Of a stretch of DNA of 64,000 nt, positions 1 through 11,129 are shown piece by piece. How positions within the stretch are numbered: position 1 is the stretch's first letter; each line of letters opens with the position of its first letter. The position numbers and the translations under genes are program-made. The notes beneath the pieces were generated by a model. It ran no database searches, was not told the DNA's origin, and was given only the letters and a program-made list of their open reading frames with translations. The stretch is from the NCBI GenBank assembly GCA_050084515.1, contig CM114271.1:10106001-10170000 (forward strand), in the 5' to 3' direction. This DNA comes from Blasia pusilla. Its lineage: Eukaryota; Marchantiophyta; Marchantiopsida; Blasiales.

Positions 1-331
1 CAGCACTAGGTTGGCTGTTGTTTTGTAGGCAAGAATGCAGATGGAGCAATACCTATATATGGAGCTTGATGAGGTTGCGAGGCGAGTTTCACTATGATAT
101 GTGGCATAATTATGCTTCCATTTTCCTGACTTGTTATCTACGTCCGCTGTACATGGGTATTAGAGTTCCCTACTGAAGGACATTTCAATGCTAGGGGCGC
201 AGGATTTGGAGCAGGTAGGGACCATCGATTTGGTCCTTGCTCGTTGGCCATGTCAAGGCCTGTCAAGTGCTAGACGGGATTGCAGGTTGGTTGACACTCG
301 ATCCAGGTTGTTTTGGGAGATGTTGAGGATC
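1..331 (+). pseudogene. DNMT-gypsy copy 1: N-terminal half of the cytosine methyltransferase domain
   Basis: Translating the plus strand gives residues that align along their length with the methyltransferase domain of the copies at 24.3-25.1 kb and 55.9-56.7 kb. The window opens just after motif I. A motif II-like stretch (EQYLYMELDE) lies near 34-63. The motif IV-like stretch IDLVLARWPCQG lies near 225-262, with the catalytic cysteine codon at 251-253. RSRLFWEML follows at about 300-326. At least three in-frame stops show it is dead. The reading stops at 331 because a solo LTR was inserted, and the same protein resumes at 7016. The role inferred from the family is transfer of methyl groups to cytosine in DNA. 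Confidence 0.85.
327..331. repeat. Target-site duplication GGATC, left copy (right copy 7016-7020)
   Basis: GGATC occurs directly before the TG at 332 and directly after the CA at 7015. Removing 332-7015 and one GGATC rejoins the methyltransferase reading as EMLRI-LRHLQ, which matches the uninterrupted copies. This fixes both ends of the insertion. Confidence 0.9.
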
Positions 332-1429
332 TGTGATACCCACCATTTTTAAAATTTTTCCTTTAAAAGATTTTTTTGTACAGAATTAAGTACAAGTCGT
401 CATGGACGAAGACTAAAGACTGAGTATTTTATGAAGATTATATATAAGCAAAGGAAGGAAGCTCTTTGTCAAGATCTTAAGTACTGCGGTGTACCAAAGT
501 GAATGGAAGTTGTATACATGTGAGTGAAGCTCTCGTCAGGAAACAAGGAGATTGGAAAATCAAGGACTTGTTTTGGAGGAGTAACAAAATTTGAAGATAG
601 TTTAAAGTAAAGAAGGAAGTGGTGCGTGTTGCAATAAAGACATGTTAAGGAGAAGAAGTGCTAGAGAAAGACTATGAAGACACAGGTACTCCGTAAAAGA
701 AGGAAGAGGGAAAAGAAGTATCATATCTTCTCTATGTAGCGAAGACTTATGAACGAAGCACTTTTGAGGACATGAGGAGGAAGAAACAGCTTCGCGCAAC
801 TGAAGCTGCTTCGCAAAGTAACGAAGATTGAAACAACTTTGCATAGAAAAGAAGACAATAACCAATTCCAAGAGGCACACCCTTAGAGTAGTTAGGATGT
901 AAAGGGGTATACCGTTCCAGGGAAGCACAGAAGGGTACAACGGTTAGTGTTAGCGGATTCATAGGGATTAGGGGAAAAGTAACCAGAAGTGTAGATTAAG
1001 TAGTTAAGAGGATCTAAACAGATTCTTACACATCAAGAAGCACTTCATATCTCAAGAACTCATGCATTTTGATCCAATATTTAAAGAGTGTTAGAGTAGT
1101 TTGTGTTATCATTCTCGTAAGACGTTGTTATGCTGTAGGAATGATCCAAGCTAAGAAAGAGAGTACCCTCTCCAACTTGTATTGCCTTGAGACCCTCATA
1201 TCTTTGATGGAACGAATGTCTCCCCTTTCTTCAATTTGATGTGCGGAGTTGGTGTATGATCTTATTGGGTCTACAAAGAGAGGAAAGGATGTTTCTTGCA
1301 TTCCATAATGAAAGAATAGACAATAAGAAAGATGTATGAAATTTGTTAGAAAGAGAGTAACCTACCTTGACAGATTAAGTTCTAATAGTAGGATAAGCCA
1401 TTGACTCATTATGTTCTTTGTGAGATTCT

Positions 1430-1741
1430 TGTGGAAAACTGCTAAAGAAGCATAATTTGTGGGAAACGGCTCTCACACTCACACACCATTATGGAGAACA
1501 AAATTTGCAATGAGAGACTAAGTGGAGGCAAGTCCCCTTCTCATTTATATAGGGTATGTACAAGCAATCCTAACCCTTATCTTAACCATAGTCTCGAGTT
1601 AGACTAACTGTGATTAACTAACCCTAGTTAAGATAATCGCGCTTAACTAACTAACCAAAATTAAGCTTCCCTACTTCATGTAAGTACCAAATATAGCAGT
1701 TCAGGTGTCTCATGAGATTGACTGTAACTCAATCTTCAATA
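1430..1741 (-). repeat. Copia 3' LTR
   Basis: It begins at TGTGGAAAACTG on the plus strand and ends at CTTCAATA beside the polypurine tract. It matches 6419-6729 along its whole length with scattered substitutions. Confidence 0.9.
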
Positions 1742-1754
1742 CTCCCCCTCAAGC
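1742..1754 (-). promoter_or_regulatory. Copia polypurine tract
   Basis: The minus strand reads GCTTGAGGGGGAG immediately before the 3' LTR. This is the usual copia site for priming of plus-strand DNA synthesis. Confidence 0.85.
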
Positions 1755-3309
1755 TTATATCGAAATCTTTAACGCCTAAATCATTTCTAAACATCTCAAA
1801 CTTATCTCTAGACAATGCCTTTGTAAAGATGTCATCAATTTGTTGATCTGTGTCTATATACACAAGACCAATTTCTCCTACAACTACTTTCTCTCTGATA
1901 AAATGATATTGCATCTCAATATATTTTGTACGAGCATGAAACACAGGGTTATTAGCAAGCTTGATGCTACTAATATTATCTGCATATATTACACTAGGTC
2001 CTAAGTTACTAACATCAATCTCAACAAGTAATCGATGAAGCCACACCGCCTTATATGTTGCATTGGTTGCTCCTCTCTACTCAGCCTCTGTTGAAGATAA
2101 AACAATTGTAGGTTGCTTCTTTGAAGCCCAACTTATAGTTACGCTTCCCAAAGTTAATGAATAACCAGATGTGGAGTATCGATCAGACACACTTCCTGCC
2201 CAATCAGCATCTGTGAATCCTTGTAATTGAAAACTTGGAGGAGGTTCAAATTGAAGCGCGAATTAAATAGAGAATTTCACATACCGCATAATCCTCCTCA
2301 CAGCATCAAGGTGAGATTTTTGAGGTGCTGGCATAAACTTGCTCACTAGGCCAACAACATAGCTTGAATCTGGTCTAGTTATAGTTAGATAGATTAAACT
2401 TCCAACCATACACGTGTATATATTAGAATTTGCAAGCAGCCCTCCTTCATCCACTCTTGACTTCACACTCTGGTCCAACGGTGTAAAGATTGTATTACAA
2501 GCCGTCATACCATATTTTGAAAGTACATGAAGAGCATATTGTCGTTGTAGTAACCACATGCTCTCTCCAACCTTGATAAACTCAATACCAAGGAATTACT
2601 TGAGTTCTCTCAAATCCTTCACATCAAATTCTGCTTGTAACTTGAGCTTGATTTGTTATACCATTTCTTCAATACTCCTAGTAATCAGGAGATCGTCAAC
2701 ATACAACACAATGAGAACCGTATGATCTTGTCCTCTCAAGATATATAACGAAGAGTCAGAATCACATACCCTAAAATCCAACTCTTATAGGACGTATGTA
2801 ATCTTGCCATACTAAGCTGTTGGAGATTGTTTGAGCCCGTATAAAGCTTTCTTCAACTTACATCCGCGAAATGGAAACTTGGGATGCTCGTATCCAAGTG
2901 GTTGAGTCATATTTACCTCCTCGTATAGATATCCATTCAAAAAAGCATTCTTAACGTCCATGTGATGTAATCTCCACTTCTTACTTCCTGCAATTGCAAC
3001 CATTGTTCTCGTAGTCGCCATCTTTGCAACAGGGCTAAATTTTTCCTCATAATCGATGCCATATTATTGTGCATAGCCCTTAGCCACCAATCTCACTTTG
3101 TATCTCTTAATTCTACCATCTTGATTGCGCTTGATTTTGTAAACCCATTTGCAACCAATAGCTCCCTTACCGGAAGGTATATCAACTAGCTCCCATGTTT
3201 GTTGATGTCTTAATGCAGCAAGCTCTTCCTCCATAGCTTCAATCCATTCGACTTTACTTGCAGCTTCTTCAAAACAACTCGGCTCTTGTTCTTGAAGGCT
3301 AGTCATCAT
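1745..3309 (-). pseudogene. Copia reverse transcriptase and RNase H
   Basis: The minus strand encodes, in order: the RT entry region (EAMEEELAALRHQQTWELV, then GCKWVYKIK, near 3240-3110); the fingers/palm region ([19 protein letters not shown], near 2975-2920); the catalytic LYVDDLLI at about 2712-2690; and RNase H with ADWAGSVSDRYSTSGYS near 2200, ending with a copia-type tail (IDDIFTKALSRDKFEMFR) near 1830. Stops interrupt it at several points, for example after AKGYAQ and after KQSPTA, and after the YVDD segment. It would copy element RNA into cDNA in cytoplasmic virus-like particles. Confidence 0.9.
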
Positions 3310-3939
3310 ATATGCATGACGTGTCGCAAGGAAACCTTAATTTATGAATTTATGAACTGGATGTGTAACTCTACTTGATCTACGAAGTTGTTGTTCAGAG
3401 ATAGATGCCTTTGACACCTGACTTGAGCTCTGACTAGTGTCAGCTGACTCAATACGTACTCCTCCTGTCCATGGACTCACAGATTTAATTGATGAATCTA
3501 GGACCTCTCCTAATCCTACACTAGTACTTGGGGAAGTTGAAGACAATGTTTGTTGGTTATCAGTCACATTCTCCCCCTCAACAAACGAGTGTAGGGGTGG
3601 AATAGGCTCAGATGGAGCATACCATGACTTTAGCTCATGAGAGACAACATCGCGACTAATAATAAGCTGCCTAGAGGATGGAATGTAGCACTTATATCCC
3701 TTAGTTCCATGAGCATAGCCAATGAAGATACATCTTTCAGACTTGGGGTCTAATTTTTTACATTTCTCAGAATAAACATGAGCATAATAAATATAGTCAA
3801 ATACTTTCAAGAAGGAAAATTCATGTTTACTTCCTCTAAAGACTTCAAATGGAGTTTTATCATGAACTTTTGTTGTTGGAGTTTGGTTGATTTAGAAGAC
3901 TACACATGCTACAGCCTCTGCCCAATACACTTTAGGCAT

Positions 3940-5043
3940 CTTCTTCTCATTCAGCATAGCTCGTGCCGCTTCAGAAATATGTCGATTCTTCCTCTCAGCC
4001 ACTCCATTTTGTTATGGAATGTAACCGCAAGTCACTAGACGTTGGATGCCATTCTGACGTAAATAGTCATCAAACTCTGTTGAAAGGTACTCTCCTCCTC
4101 CATCACAACGCAATTTCAGAATGTTTTCTTCAGTGTGCTTCTCTACTAGAACTCTAAATATTTGGAACATTGAGAATACCTCTAACTTGGCTTTTAGAAA
4201 GTATACCCATATATACCCAGAGAAGTCATCAAGAAATGAAATAAAGTACTGGCTACCACTAAGGTTATGTTGTGATGTTGTCCACACATCACTGTAGATC
4301 AACTCCAATATCCTAGATGCTCTTATACCTTGCTTTGGAAAAGGAAATATAGCTTGTTTTCCAAATTGGCAAGCAGGACATACCTCTAACGTAGCAAGAT
4401 TCGCTAGTTTAGGGAGTCATATTATTATATTAGATGATGAAAGACTCTATAATCTTTGAAGATTCATATGTCCAATTCTTTTATGCCACACATCTAGATG
4501 TGTGACTTGTTGGCCGGTTTGACCATACATTGCTGTTTGAATCGCTGGCATAGAAACATCTAATTTGAACATTTTACCATATCTAGTTCCTTTGGCTATC
4601 GTAGTCTGGTCATCCATTATTTCAATGAAACAACCATCTGCGTTAAACTTCACTTGATAATCCTATTCTATTATCTGTCCTACAGAGATTAGGTTTCCTA
4701 CAATGGTAGGAACATAGAGAACATTTCCAAAAGCACAAAGACCATCTGATGTTATTGGAACTTTAGCGGTATGCGTGAAAGGATGTTGAGTGTCATCTCC
4801 TATGAGCACAATTGTACCATCTATCATCGGCTCCAAACTACTGAACCATTTCGCTTGTGAGGTCATGTGATTTGATGCACTAGAGTCAATGTACCAATCT
4901 GCTGTTGAGTCTTTTTTGACCATTGCTCCCATATGATGAGTCATGACCAAAAGATGCTCCGTTTGTGAATGTTGTTGTTCTTGGTATTGCTCTTGGTGTT
5001 GTTGCTCCACATACTTTTGTTGTTGTAAGGCTCTTGTTCTCAT
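3940..5043 (-). pseudogene. Copia protease, GAG-pre-integrase and integrase core
   Basis: The protease active site reads DWYIDSSASNHMT near 4900; the usual DSGA has become DSSA, so a glycine next to the catalytic aspartate is lost. The pre-integrase HxxxH-type segment (DVWHKRIGHMNLQRL) lies near 4500-4450. The integrase core follows, with SDVWTTSQHNLSGSQYF near 4290 and LRCDGGGEYLSTEF near 4100, where the catalytic aspartate and glutamate are visible. Stop codons separate these blocks. Known role: processing of the polyprotein and insertion of cDNA into the genome. Confidence 0.87.
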
Positions 5044-5084
5044 ATCTGTCTTCTTCTTGAATCAAAACTTTGCATAGTGACACT

Positions 5085-5901
5085 TTATCCCACACTAATT
5101 GCAAGATCCAGGGACCCTCTGTTGCTGATCTTGACCCCAACGATTTCCACCATCACCACCTTGTGATTGTGTCTAGTACTGATTCGTAGTTGATTGAGTG
5201 ACGTTATATTGAGTGCCTCTTCCTCCATATGCTTGATATCCATCACGACCACGAACGCTTCTGCCACGACCCCTGCCTCTGTTTGATCCATAACCTGCAA
5301 ATAGCGCACTCTCTTGCACACTAGACAAGCTATCGTTGCCTACTAGGCGCATGTCTTCACTGATTAACAGTGAGACTAACTCTTGAAAGGTTGGATACTT
5401 CTCTCTCACAGAGATAGAGGTCTTAAAGAACTTGTAATCCTTTGAAAGGTCTTGAAGAGTGAACAAAATCTTCTATTGTCACTCCAATGCTATTCAACTC
5501 ATCAACAATATGTTTGATACTCAAAATATAATCATTGATGCTCTACGATCCTTTCCTTACTTTGTTCAATTGCTATTTCAATTGAAGCTTTCTGGCCTTT
5601 GTAGATTCTAGAATAGATTTTCCAATGCATCCCATGTCTCCTTCGGATTATTTACATCTTGAATGTGACCTATCATTGGCGAACTGATTGTTATTGAAAT
5701 GTAGTGGATTACTTGCCTTGCACGTTTGTTCCAGGCCTGAACATTCAAGTTTGTTGAGTCATCTTCTGGCTTGGCTTCATCACCTATAGCAAGCTCCCAT
5801 AGTTCTTGAACAATGAGAAATTGTTTCATGCGATACTTCTAGACATTGTAATTTTGCTTATGTAGCTTATCGCCTGTGATTGCTATTGAGGAATACTCCA
5901 T
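5085..5901 (-). pseudogene. Copia gag
   Basis: Reading starts at the ATG at 5901 (MEYSSIAITGDKLHKQNYNV) and has an in-frame stop within 25 codons. It continues with ELWELAIGDEAKP and NKRARQVIHYISI, typical of copia gag-polypeptide (UBN2-type) proteins, then a Gly/Arg-rich stretch (GSNRGRGRGRSVRGRDGY, near 5285-5235) before the protease. Several frameshifts are present. Gag forms the capsid of the virus-like particle. Confidence 0.8.
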
Positions 5902-6410
5902 GACGAACGATTTCTCTCACAAAAATATAATTTCAGGTTCTCTACTGCTCCAATTACAACATAGACCACTCCTATACAAAAATTGACCTGAAATTTGCCA
6001 AAATTGATCAACTGTGTGAAAGAACTAGTCGAAATTGGCCTGTAGAGAGCAAATTGCACAACTTTTCTTCATTAATTGCACTTTCCTACACTTAAATTGT
6101 TACTGCAGGAGCTCAGAATGTCAAAATCAAGCAATTTTGGGTGCGTTGGAAAGCTCTAGACAAGCTCTACAAATATAACTGGATTCAGCCTTCAGAATCA
6201 TTCTAGCCTACGCATACCGAGATGGCTAAGTCGACTGGGAAAGCTCTAAAAAATGCCTCCAAAGTTTTATCACCGTCAAAGCTCCACCTGAAATTTGTAC
6301 CCACTGAGCTCTGAACAAAATTTCCTTCTCCCAAACTGAAATTGTGCCTTCTCTTGCCTCTCTTCTCTCCTCAAACACCAAGAATTTCAAGTGATGTTCT
6401 CCTATCGTTG

Positions 6411-6418
6411 TGATACCA
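6411..6418 (-). promoter_or_regulatory. Copia primer-binding site (initiator tRNA-Met type)
   Basis: The minus strand reads ...TTTTCCACA then TGGTATCA directly after the 5' LTR. TGGTATCA complements the 3' end of initiator tRNA-Met, the usual copia primer. Confidence 0.85.
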
Positions 6419-6729
6419 TGTGGAAAACTGCTAAAGAAGCATAATTGGTGGGAAACGACTCTCACACTCACACAGCACCATGGAGAACAAAATTTGCAAT
6501 GAGAGAATAAGTGGAGGCTGGTCCCTTCTCAATTTTATAGGGTATGTACAAGCTACCCTAACCCTAACCTTAACCATAGTCTCGAGTTAGACTAAATATG
6601 ATTAAATAACCCTAGTTAAAATAATCGCGCTTAACTGACTAACCAAGATTAAGCTTCCCTATTTCGTGTGAGTACCAAATATAGCAATTCAGTTATCTCA
6701 TGAGCTTGACTGTAACTCAATCTTCAATC
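6419..6729 (-). repeat. Copia 5' LTR
   Basis: It matches 1430-1741. It lies between the primer-binding site (6411-6418) and the duplication ATTCT at 6730-6734. Confidence 0.9.
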
Positions 6730-7015
6730 ATTCTTTCTTGGTTGAGCAAGATACAGATTATGAGAGTTCATTCTTTATCCACTTGAGAAGATACTTTGAG
6801 GGAAATGAACATATTTTGTGTTAAGTGAAGTCGTTCTTGTTTTCTTGTTTTCTACAATATTGGGAAACTTCATGAATTATTCTTATTTATTACAAACTAC
6901 TTCTCTTTTCAGGAAAGCGTAATCTTCTTGGGGAACAAACTATATACTACTTCATCAAAAGATGACAATTTCTATTCTCTTGTACATTACATATAGAGTT
7001 GAGAATTTTTGTTCA

Positions 7016-7800
7016 GGATCTTACGACACTTGCAAGCATATTTGTCTCGTTCTCCAAGGTAAATTTTGGAGAATGTGCCAATCTTAAGTGATTCAAGATC
7101 CCGTGTGGTGACGAGTGCAAATCTGGTCCACGCATGGATCAACCTAGTAGTGTTGTTAGATGTGGCGTATTGTAGGTTCACATCCACATCAGCCACATCT
7201 TTGGTGGACCAACTTGGTGCCATATGAGGTGTTGTGGAGGGCTATGTGGGAGTGGAACGCCCCTCCGATTGTTGGTGGATTCTATTATAGATCCAAGTCA
7301 TCGATCATAGGCAGTGAGGTACGATGATTGACCGCCGCTGATCGTGGTCAATAGGATTGGCATGGCACTAGCAACCTTTCTCAAATTTGTGACTTTTCCT
7401 GCTTCCTATGCATACAAGAAGGCATAAATTGCTTGGTTTCAATGGTTTGGGATGAGCAGGTACAGCGGTTGGTGAAGCCCAACGCCAATAAGCGAGAGCA
7501 AGCGATGGGATTTCCCACAGGAATGACGGTAGTATTGTCACTATCAGAGGCATCATGATGACATGTCTTGGGTGAGGCAATGGACTTAAACTGCTTGACA
7601 TGGATCATCAGCTTAGGAGTCGCTGAGTAACGTCGTTTGAGATTTCGACAAGTTAAAGCTTTTGCGTTGGTGAGCCCCATGCCTACTAAGATGGTTGAGG
7701 CAATGGCTGGGGGCGGATCTGAGGAGATCTGACACACCAAGGATGATAGGGAGAGACACCCTTGGACTTCTCCGGATGTTTTGCAGATACGCCGAGAGAT
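7016..7800 (+). pseudogene. DNMT-gypsy copy 1: C-terminal half of the methyltransferase domain
   Basis: The reading resumes after the solo LTR: ILRHLQ at about 7018-7035, motif VI ILENVPILSD at 7063-7092, then a C-terminal block at 7485-7620 reading NKREQAMGFPTG (motif IX) and HVLGEAMDLNCLTWI (motif X). These align with NERERAMGFATG and HVLGQAMDLNCLTWI in copy 2. A stretch at 7200-7370 between them matches the end of copy 3 in reverse. Two adjacent TGA codons (7556-7561) replace the two arginines seen in copy 2. It is cut at about 7801 by a family A LTR, and no RT follows on this side. Confidence 0.85.
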
Positions 7801-8383
7801 ATGATGTACAACTCAAGGAAAAGGTAGTTTCTTAATCGCAAAGTATTAAGTTTGTTCCCAAGAGATCACTATTTCTTGAGAAAAGAGAGGATTTATAAGA
7901 AATATAAAGAATAATTTCTTCTTCATTGAGTAGTTCAATAGCTTCAACAACCGAGTCTTCAAACAAAACTCTTCTCAAGTGCAGAAAGGGAGTCTTGCGA
8001 GTCTTGGATACCAAAATTCAAACAAGGACCTCAAAGAGACCTCAAGAAGATTGCAGCTCACCCTACTTTCAGAACTGAATGTGTCACGGTAGGTTACTCA
8101 TTGTCTAACAACTTTCCTACTCTCTTATTGATTATTTTATGGAATTCTGAAATCAAGGACTCAAATCTCATCCCTACACCAGCCCAATAAGATTGACATT
8201 CAACTCCGCACATCAAAAAGAATGAGCGAGGACACTTCTCCTACATCAAAGAGAGGAGGAAACTAGAAAGCATTAATAGCTTCAGAGTGTACAAGGCTCT
8301 TCGGCTCAAATCATCCCTTAAAAACGCTTCTCACATAATCAACAAGAGTGCTGGGAACTCGAGACCCAAGGAATGATCACAAA
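7801..8383 (-). repeat. Family A LTR, 3' half (minus orientation)
   Basis: It begins near TGTACAACTCAAGG, the reverse complement of the LTR end TTGAGTTGTACA seen at 63591-63602. It runs to GGAATGATC, equivalent to GGTCATTCC near 63018 of the complete solo LTR. The 5' half is not in the expected place: the next 137 bp are inverted. Confidence 0.8.
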
Positions 8384-8520
8384 GCGGAAAGATGTATGAA
8401 GAGTAGGAATAGGAAGAGTTGGAACATCTGAACCGTGAGATTAATAATTAGAAATCTACAGGGAAATAAGAAGAACCACGAATTGTAAAGAGAATATTTA
8501 AAGAGTAAGACAGAAGAGCA
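8384..8520 (+). repeat. Inverted internal segment of the family A LTR
   Basis: The plus strand here (aaagcggaaagatgtatg ... gaagagcaagg) matches parts of 62600-63018 of the complete LTR in the forward direction, while 7801-8383 matches 63018-63602 in reverse. The two blocks meet at the same LTR position, so a piece of the LTR has been flipped and shortened. Confidence 0.7.
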
Positions 8521-9622
8521 AGGGAACCGCTTCGAAAACTCTCAAGAACGAAGTCAAATGCCTCAAGGTCGTGTGCACAGCCTGCACTGCCAAACTGTCC
8601 CTTGAGCTTGAAGGGAGTACTACTGGTTCTACTCCATCGAACACGGGTGTTTCCGCTACCTCTACTTCTTCTTCTTCAAGTGCTTTGATTCTGACCCTCT
8701 TGGGTCTTGGTATATCAAGCGATTGTGAGGGCGGCCGAGAAAAGGATGCTTCCGCCAGCCTTTGCTTAGTTCTTGGCACACTTTGAGGTGTTTCCGCTAG
8801 AGTTACTGCTGCTCCTTCTCGAGTACCCAAAGCAGATGCTTTGGTTGTCTTTGGCCTTCTACTTGGGGTAGCCATGACCCACTCCGCAGACTCGTTACGG
8901 AAAATTTCCCCAACTAGGAGGTACAAATGAATTAAGAAGGGAGAGAGATAAGACTTCTCTCCCGGTGTCTAAGCTCCTATCAAATCGATGACATGGGCAT
9001 GCACCAGCGCTGCAAAGTCTACTCCTGGCTCTTTGGGCTGCAGATGCATATTCCAAAGAGTGTAACATTGCTTCACACGCTTATGACTCATATAATAGGT
9101 CCTACCAAGATTGAACATAACCTGGTACAACTTACAGAATTGCGCGAATAGAGGAGGACTCAACATTTGCGGCTTGTAGCCGTTCTTGCCTAATTGTTCT
9201 ACTGTGATGCACCCAAGTTCTTCAAGCTCCTCCTGTCGGATGAGAGCATCATAGTCCAGTTCTTCTTCTCGAGCCGCAGGAAGCTCATACGCGACATGCC
9301 ACAGATTGGTGGACCAAGTGTCCGGTTGCGCCCGATATTTGTAACCCTGCTTGCCAAATTCAATCACCTTAGAGCTTGAATGTAGCTCCGCAAGTAACGC
9401 CACCAAAGACTACAACCAATCGGCTCCAAAGAACTGCCACAAAGATCTCTCCTCCAAGGCTTTGCACAATTCACTTGAAATACCTAACGTTGGGTACACC
9501 CTGCACTTCATGAGAGCCATATCCTCCTTCCGACCTGAGTCTGCGTGCTTCCGAAGGTTCTTGCGAGATCTCTGCACGGCCCTCGTTGGTCGACTCTTGA
9601 CAGTTCCTGGTCCTCTTGCCAT
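8498..9622 (-). pseudogene. Family A ORF3, extra 3' ORF of a Tat/Athila-like gypsy element (copy 1)
   Basis: One minus-strand frame runs about 375 codons from the ATG at 9622 (MARGPGTVKSRPTRAV), broken only by stops near 9409 and 8967. The centre reads LEELGCITVEQLGKNGYKPQ, then LFAQFCKLYQVMFNLGRTYY and VKQCYTLWNMHLQPKEPGVD. This resembles the putative plant transposon protein domain often found as an additional ORF in plant gypsy elements; that match is from memory of the family. It lies 3' of integrase, where Athila-type elements keep an extra ORF. The C-terminal part is Ser/Pro/Lys-rich and runs into LTR sequence at 8520, so the end is lost. A second copy is at 46440-47290. Its function is unknown. 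Confidence 0.7.
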
Positions 9623-9931
9623 GTGAAATGAGCAAACGCGCGCCCTTGGTCCGACTACTATTGTGCCTAATAACCGCCAGTCTTACGTAATGGACGCGCA
9701 TTTTGTAACGGCCTTTTGGCACTCTTCGCGATCTAGTGCAAAGAACTCGAGGACAAAGAGCAAGATGGAAAGACAAAGATTGCGAGGAAAAAGAAGGAAA
9801 AGACCCGAGACAAAGACCACCATCCCTTGTCTTTCTTGAGTCTTTGCGAGTCCTGGAGGTCTTTACTTCAACATTCTTGAAGTCTTCAGCGCAAGTCCTA
9901 CACCCTCATTCCTTACCCCCTCCCTCAGTCT

Positions 9932-11003
9932 TCAATCGGGTGTATGATATCTTTGCACATGCATGCCATTCACTCTTGTTGGAAATACTTCTCCTCTTAA
10001 TATTTCTAGTTGTAAAGAACCATTTTCAAAAATCTCTAGGACTCGATAATGTCCCATCCAATTTAACTTGAGCTTCCCTAGGAATTTCAGATGACGATTA
10101 TCATAGAGCAGCACCAAATCTCCTTCTTTAATTGATTGTGGTCTTAGGTTCTTGTCGTATCGCTTCTTTCTTTGGGTTTGGACAGTCTTTGTATGGCCAA
10201 GAGCAAGATGTCTTGCTTCCTCCACATCCACCAAGTCCTTGTTTCTCTTTTCTGTGATAGCCAACTCTTCGTTGTTTCTCTCATCTTCTAGAATTTGGTA
10301 GGTGGGCACATCCCATTTGATTGGAACAAGGGGTTGAATTCCATATGTCAAATAGAATGGTGTGTACATGGTAGTGACTTTCTCCGTTGTTCGGTAGGCC
10401 CAGAGTGTAGTAGGAATCTTGGTATCCCAGTCATATGAATATGTGACAATTAGGCGGTTCAAAATCCTGCAAATGAGCCCATTGGACTTCTTTATTAACC
10501 CATTGGCTTTGGGATTGTAAGGTGTAGTCTTCCTATGCTTGATCGGGAAGTGATGTGTTAATACTTTGACGATCTTGTTGAGGAAATGGGTCCTTTTGGT
10601 CGCTTATGAGTTCCAATGGATAGCACAAATACCTGGTAATTATTATCTCATATAAGAACTTGGCCACTACCTCAGTGTCATCTTTGGTAGTAGCTACTGC
10701 TTCCACAATATTGGTACAAGAATATGTAGCAATTAAGATATACTTCCGGCAGGTCTGCCTAGTGGCAAGTGAGATAGGTCCCAAAAAATCAATACCCCAC
10801 TTCTCAAATGGGGCTAAAGGGAGAAAAGGTACCAAAGGCCAACGAGAAGTCGTTGTTGGCCTTCTTGCTCTTTGACAGGCATCACACTTTTGGATGAAGA
10901 ACCTAACATCCCGATACATTGTAGGCCACCAATAGCGTGCGGCTAGGATCTTCTTGACTGCATAATGCCCTCTTGCATCCTTCGAATGCATAGCAACAAT
11001 CAC
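9932..11003 (-). pseudogene. Family A integrase (copy 1)
   Basis: The zinc-binding region reads GHYAVKKILAARYWWPTMY, then QKCDACQRA, near 10990-10860. The core has WGIDFLGPISLATRQ near 10795, with the first catalytic aspartate. The C-terminal part has PTTLWAYRTT near 10410 and the GPY/F-like module GKLKLNWMGHYRVLEIFENG near 10055-9995. A frameshift separates the two halves near 10500-10560, where the second aspartate and the glutamate should lie. It follows RNase H and precedes ORF3 on the same strand. Confidence 0.87.
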
Positions 11004-11129
11004 TCAAGGAACTTCCTCCTTCTCCAAGCATCTCATGTCTTCCCTTTGTTTGTCTTTTCTATTTTGTGTTTTTTGGATTTGGTTTTTTTTTCATACGTGG
11101 CAGGTTGAACTCTACAAAATCAACTGATA

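Larger units (their letters stand above)
1430..6729 (-). mobile_element. Ty1/copia LTR retrotransposon, near full length but degenerate
   Basis: Two LTRs of about 312 bp (1430-1741 and 6419-6729) enclose gag, protease, integrase, reverse transcriptase and RNase H in that order on the minus strand, which is the copia order. A TGGTATCA primer-binding site abuts the 5' LTR and a GGGGGAG polypurine tract abuts the 3' LTR. The 5-bp duplication ATTCT flanks it (1425-1429 and 6730-6734). It sits inside the solo LTR 332-7015 in the opposite orientation. Numerous stop codons in all domains make it non-autonomous. The LTRs differ at scattered positions, so the insertion is not recent. Confidence 0.93.
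332..7015 (+). mobile_element. Solo LTR of a family A-like gypsy element, split by a copia element
   Basis: The ends are TGTGATACCC and TTTTTGTTCA, flanked by the 5-bp duplication GGATC. After removal of the copia element (1430-6729 plus one ATTCT) about 1.38 kb remains, with no coding domain, PBS or PPT. Its sequence is a diverged relative of the family A LTRs at 40.3-40.9, 61.0-61.7 and 62.1-63.6 kb; the shared phrases include 'atgatccaagc', 'cttattggg' and 'cagattaagttct'. A solo LTR formed by recombination between two LTRs is the simplest reading. Its 3' end runs about 28 bp past the TTACA end seen in the copy at 62106-63606, so the exact end differs between subfamilies. Confidence 0.8.

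Noticed and set aside
602-962. Minus-strand open frames of 71-112 codons
   Set aside because: They lie inside the solo LTR and reflect its purine-rich composition.
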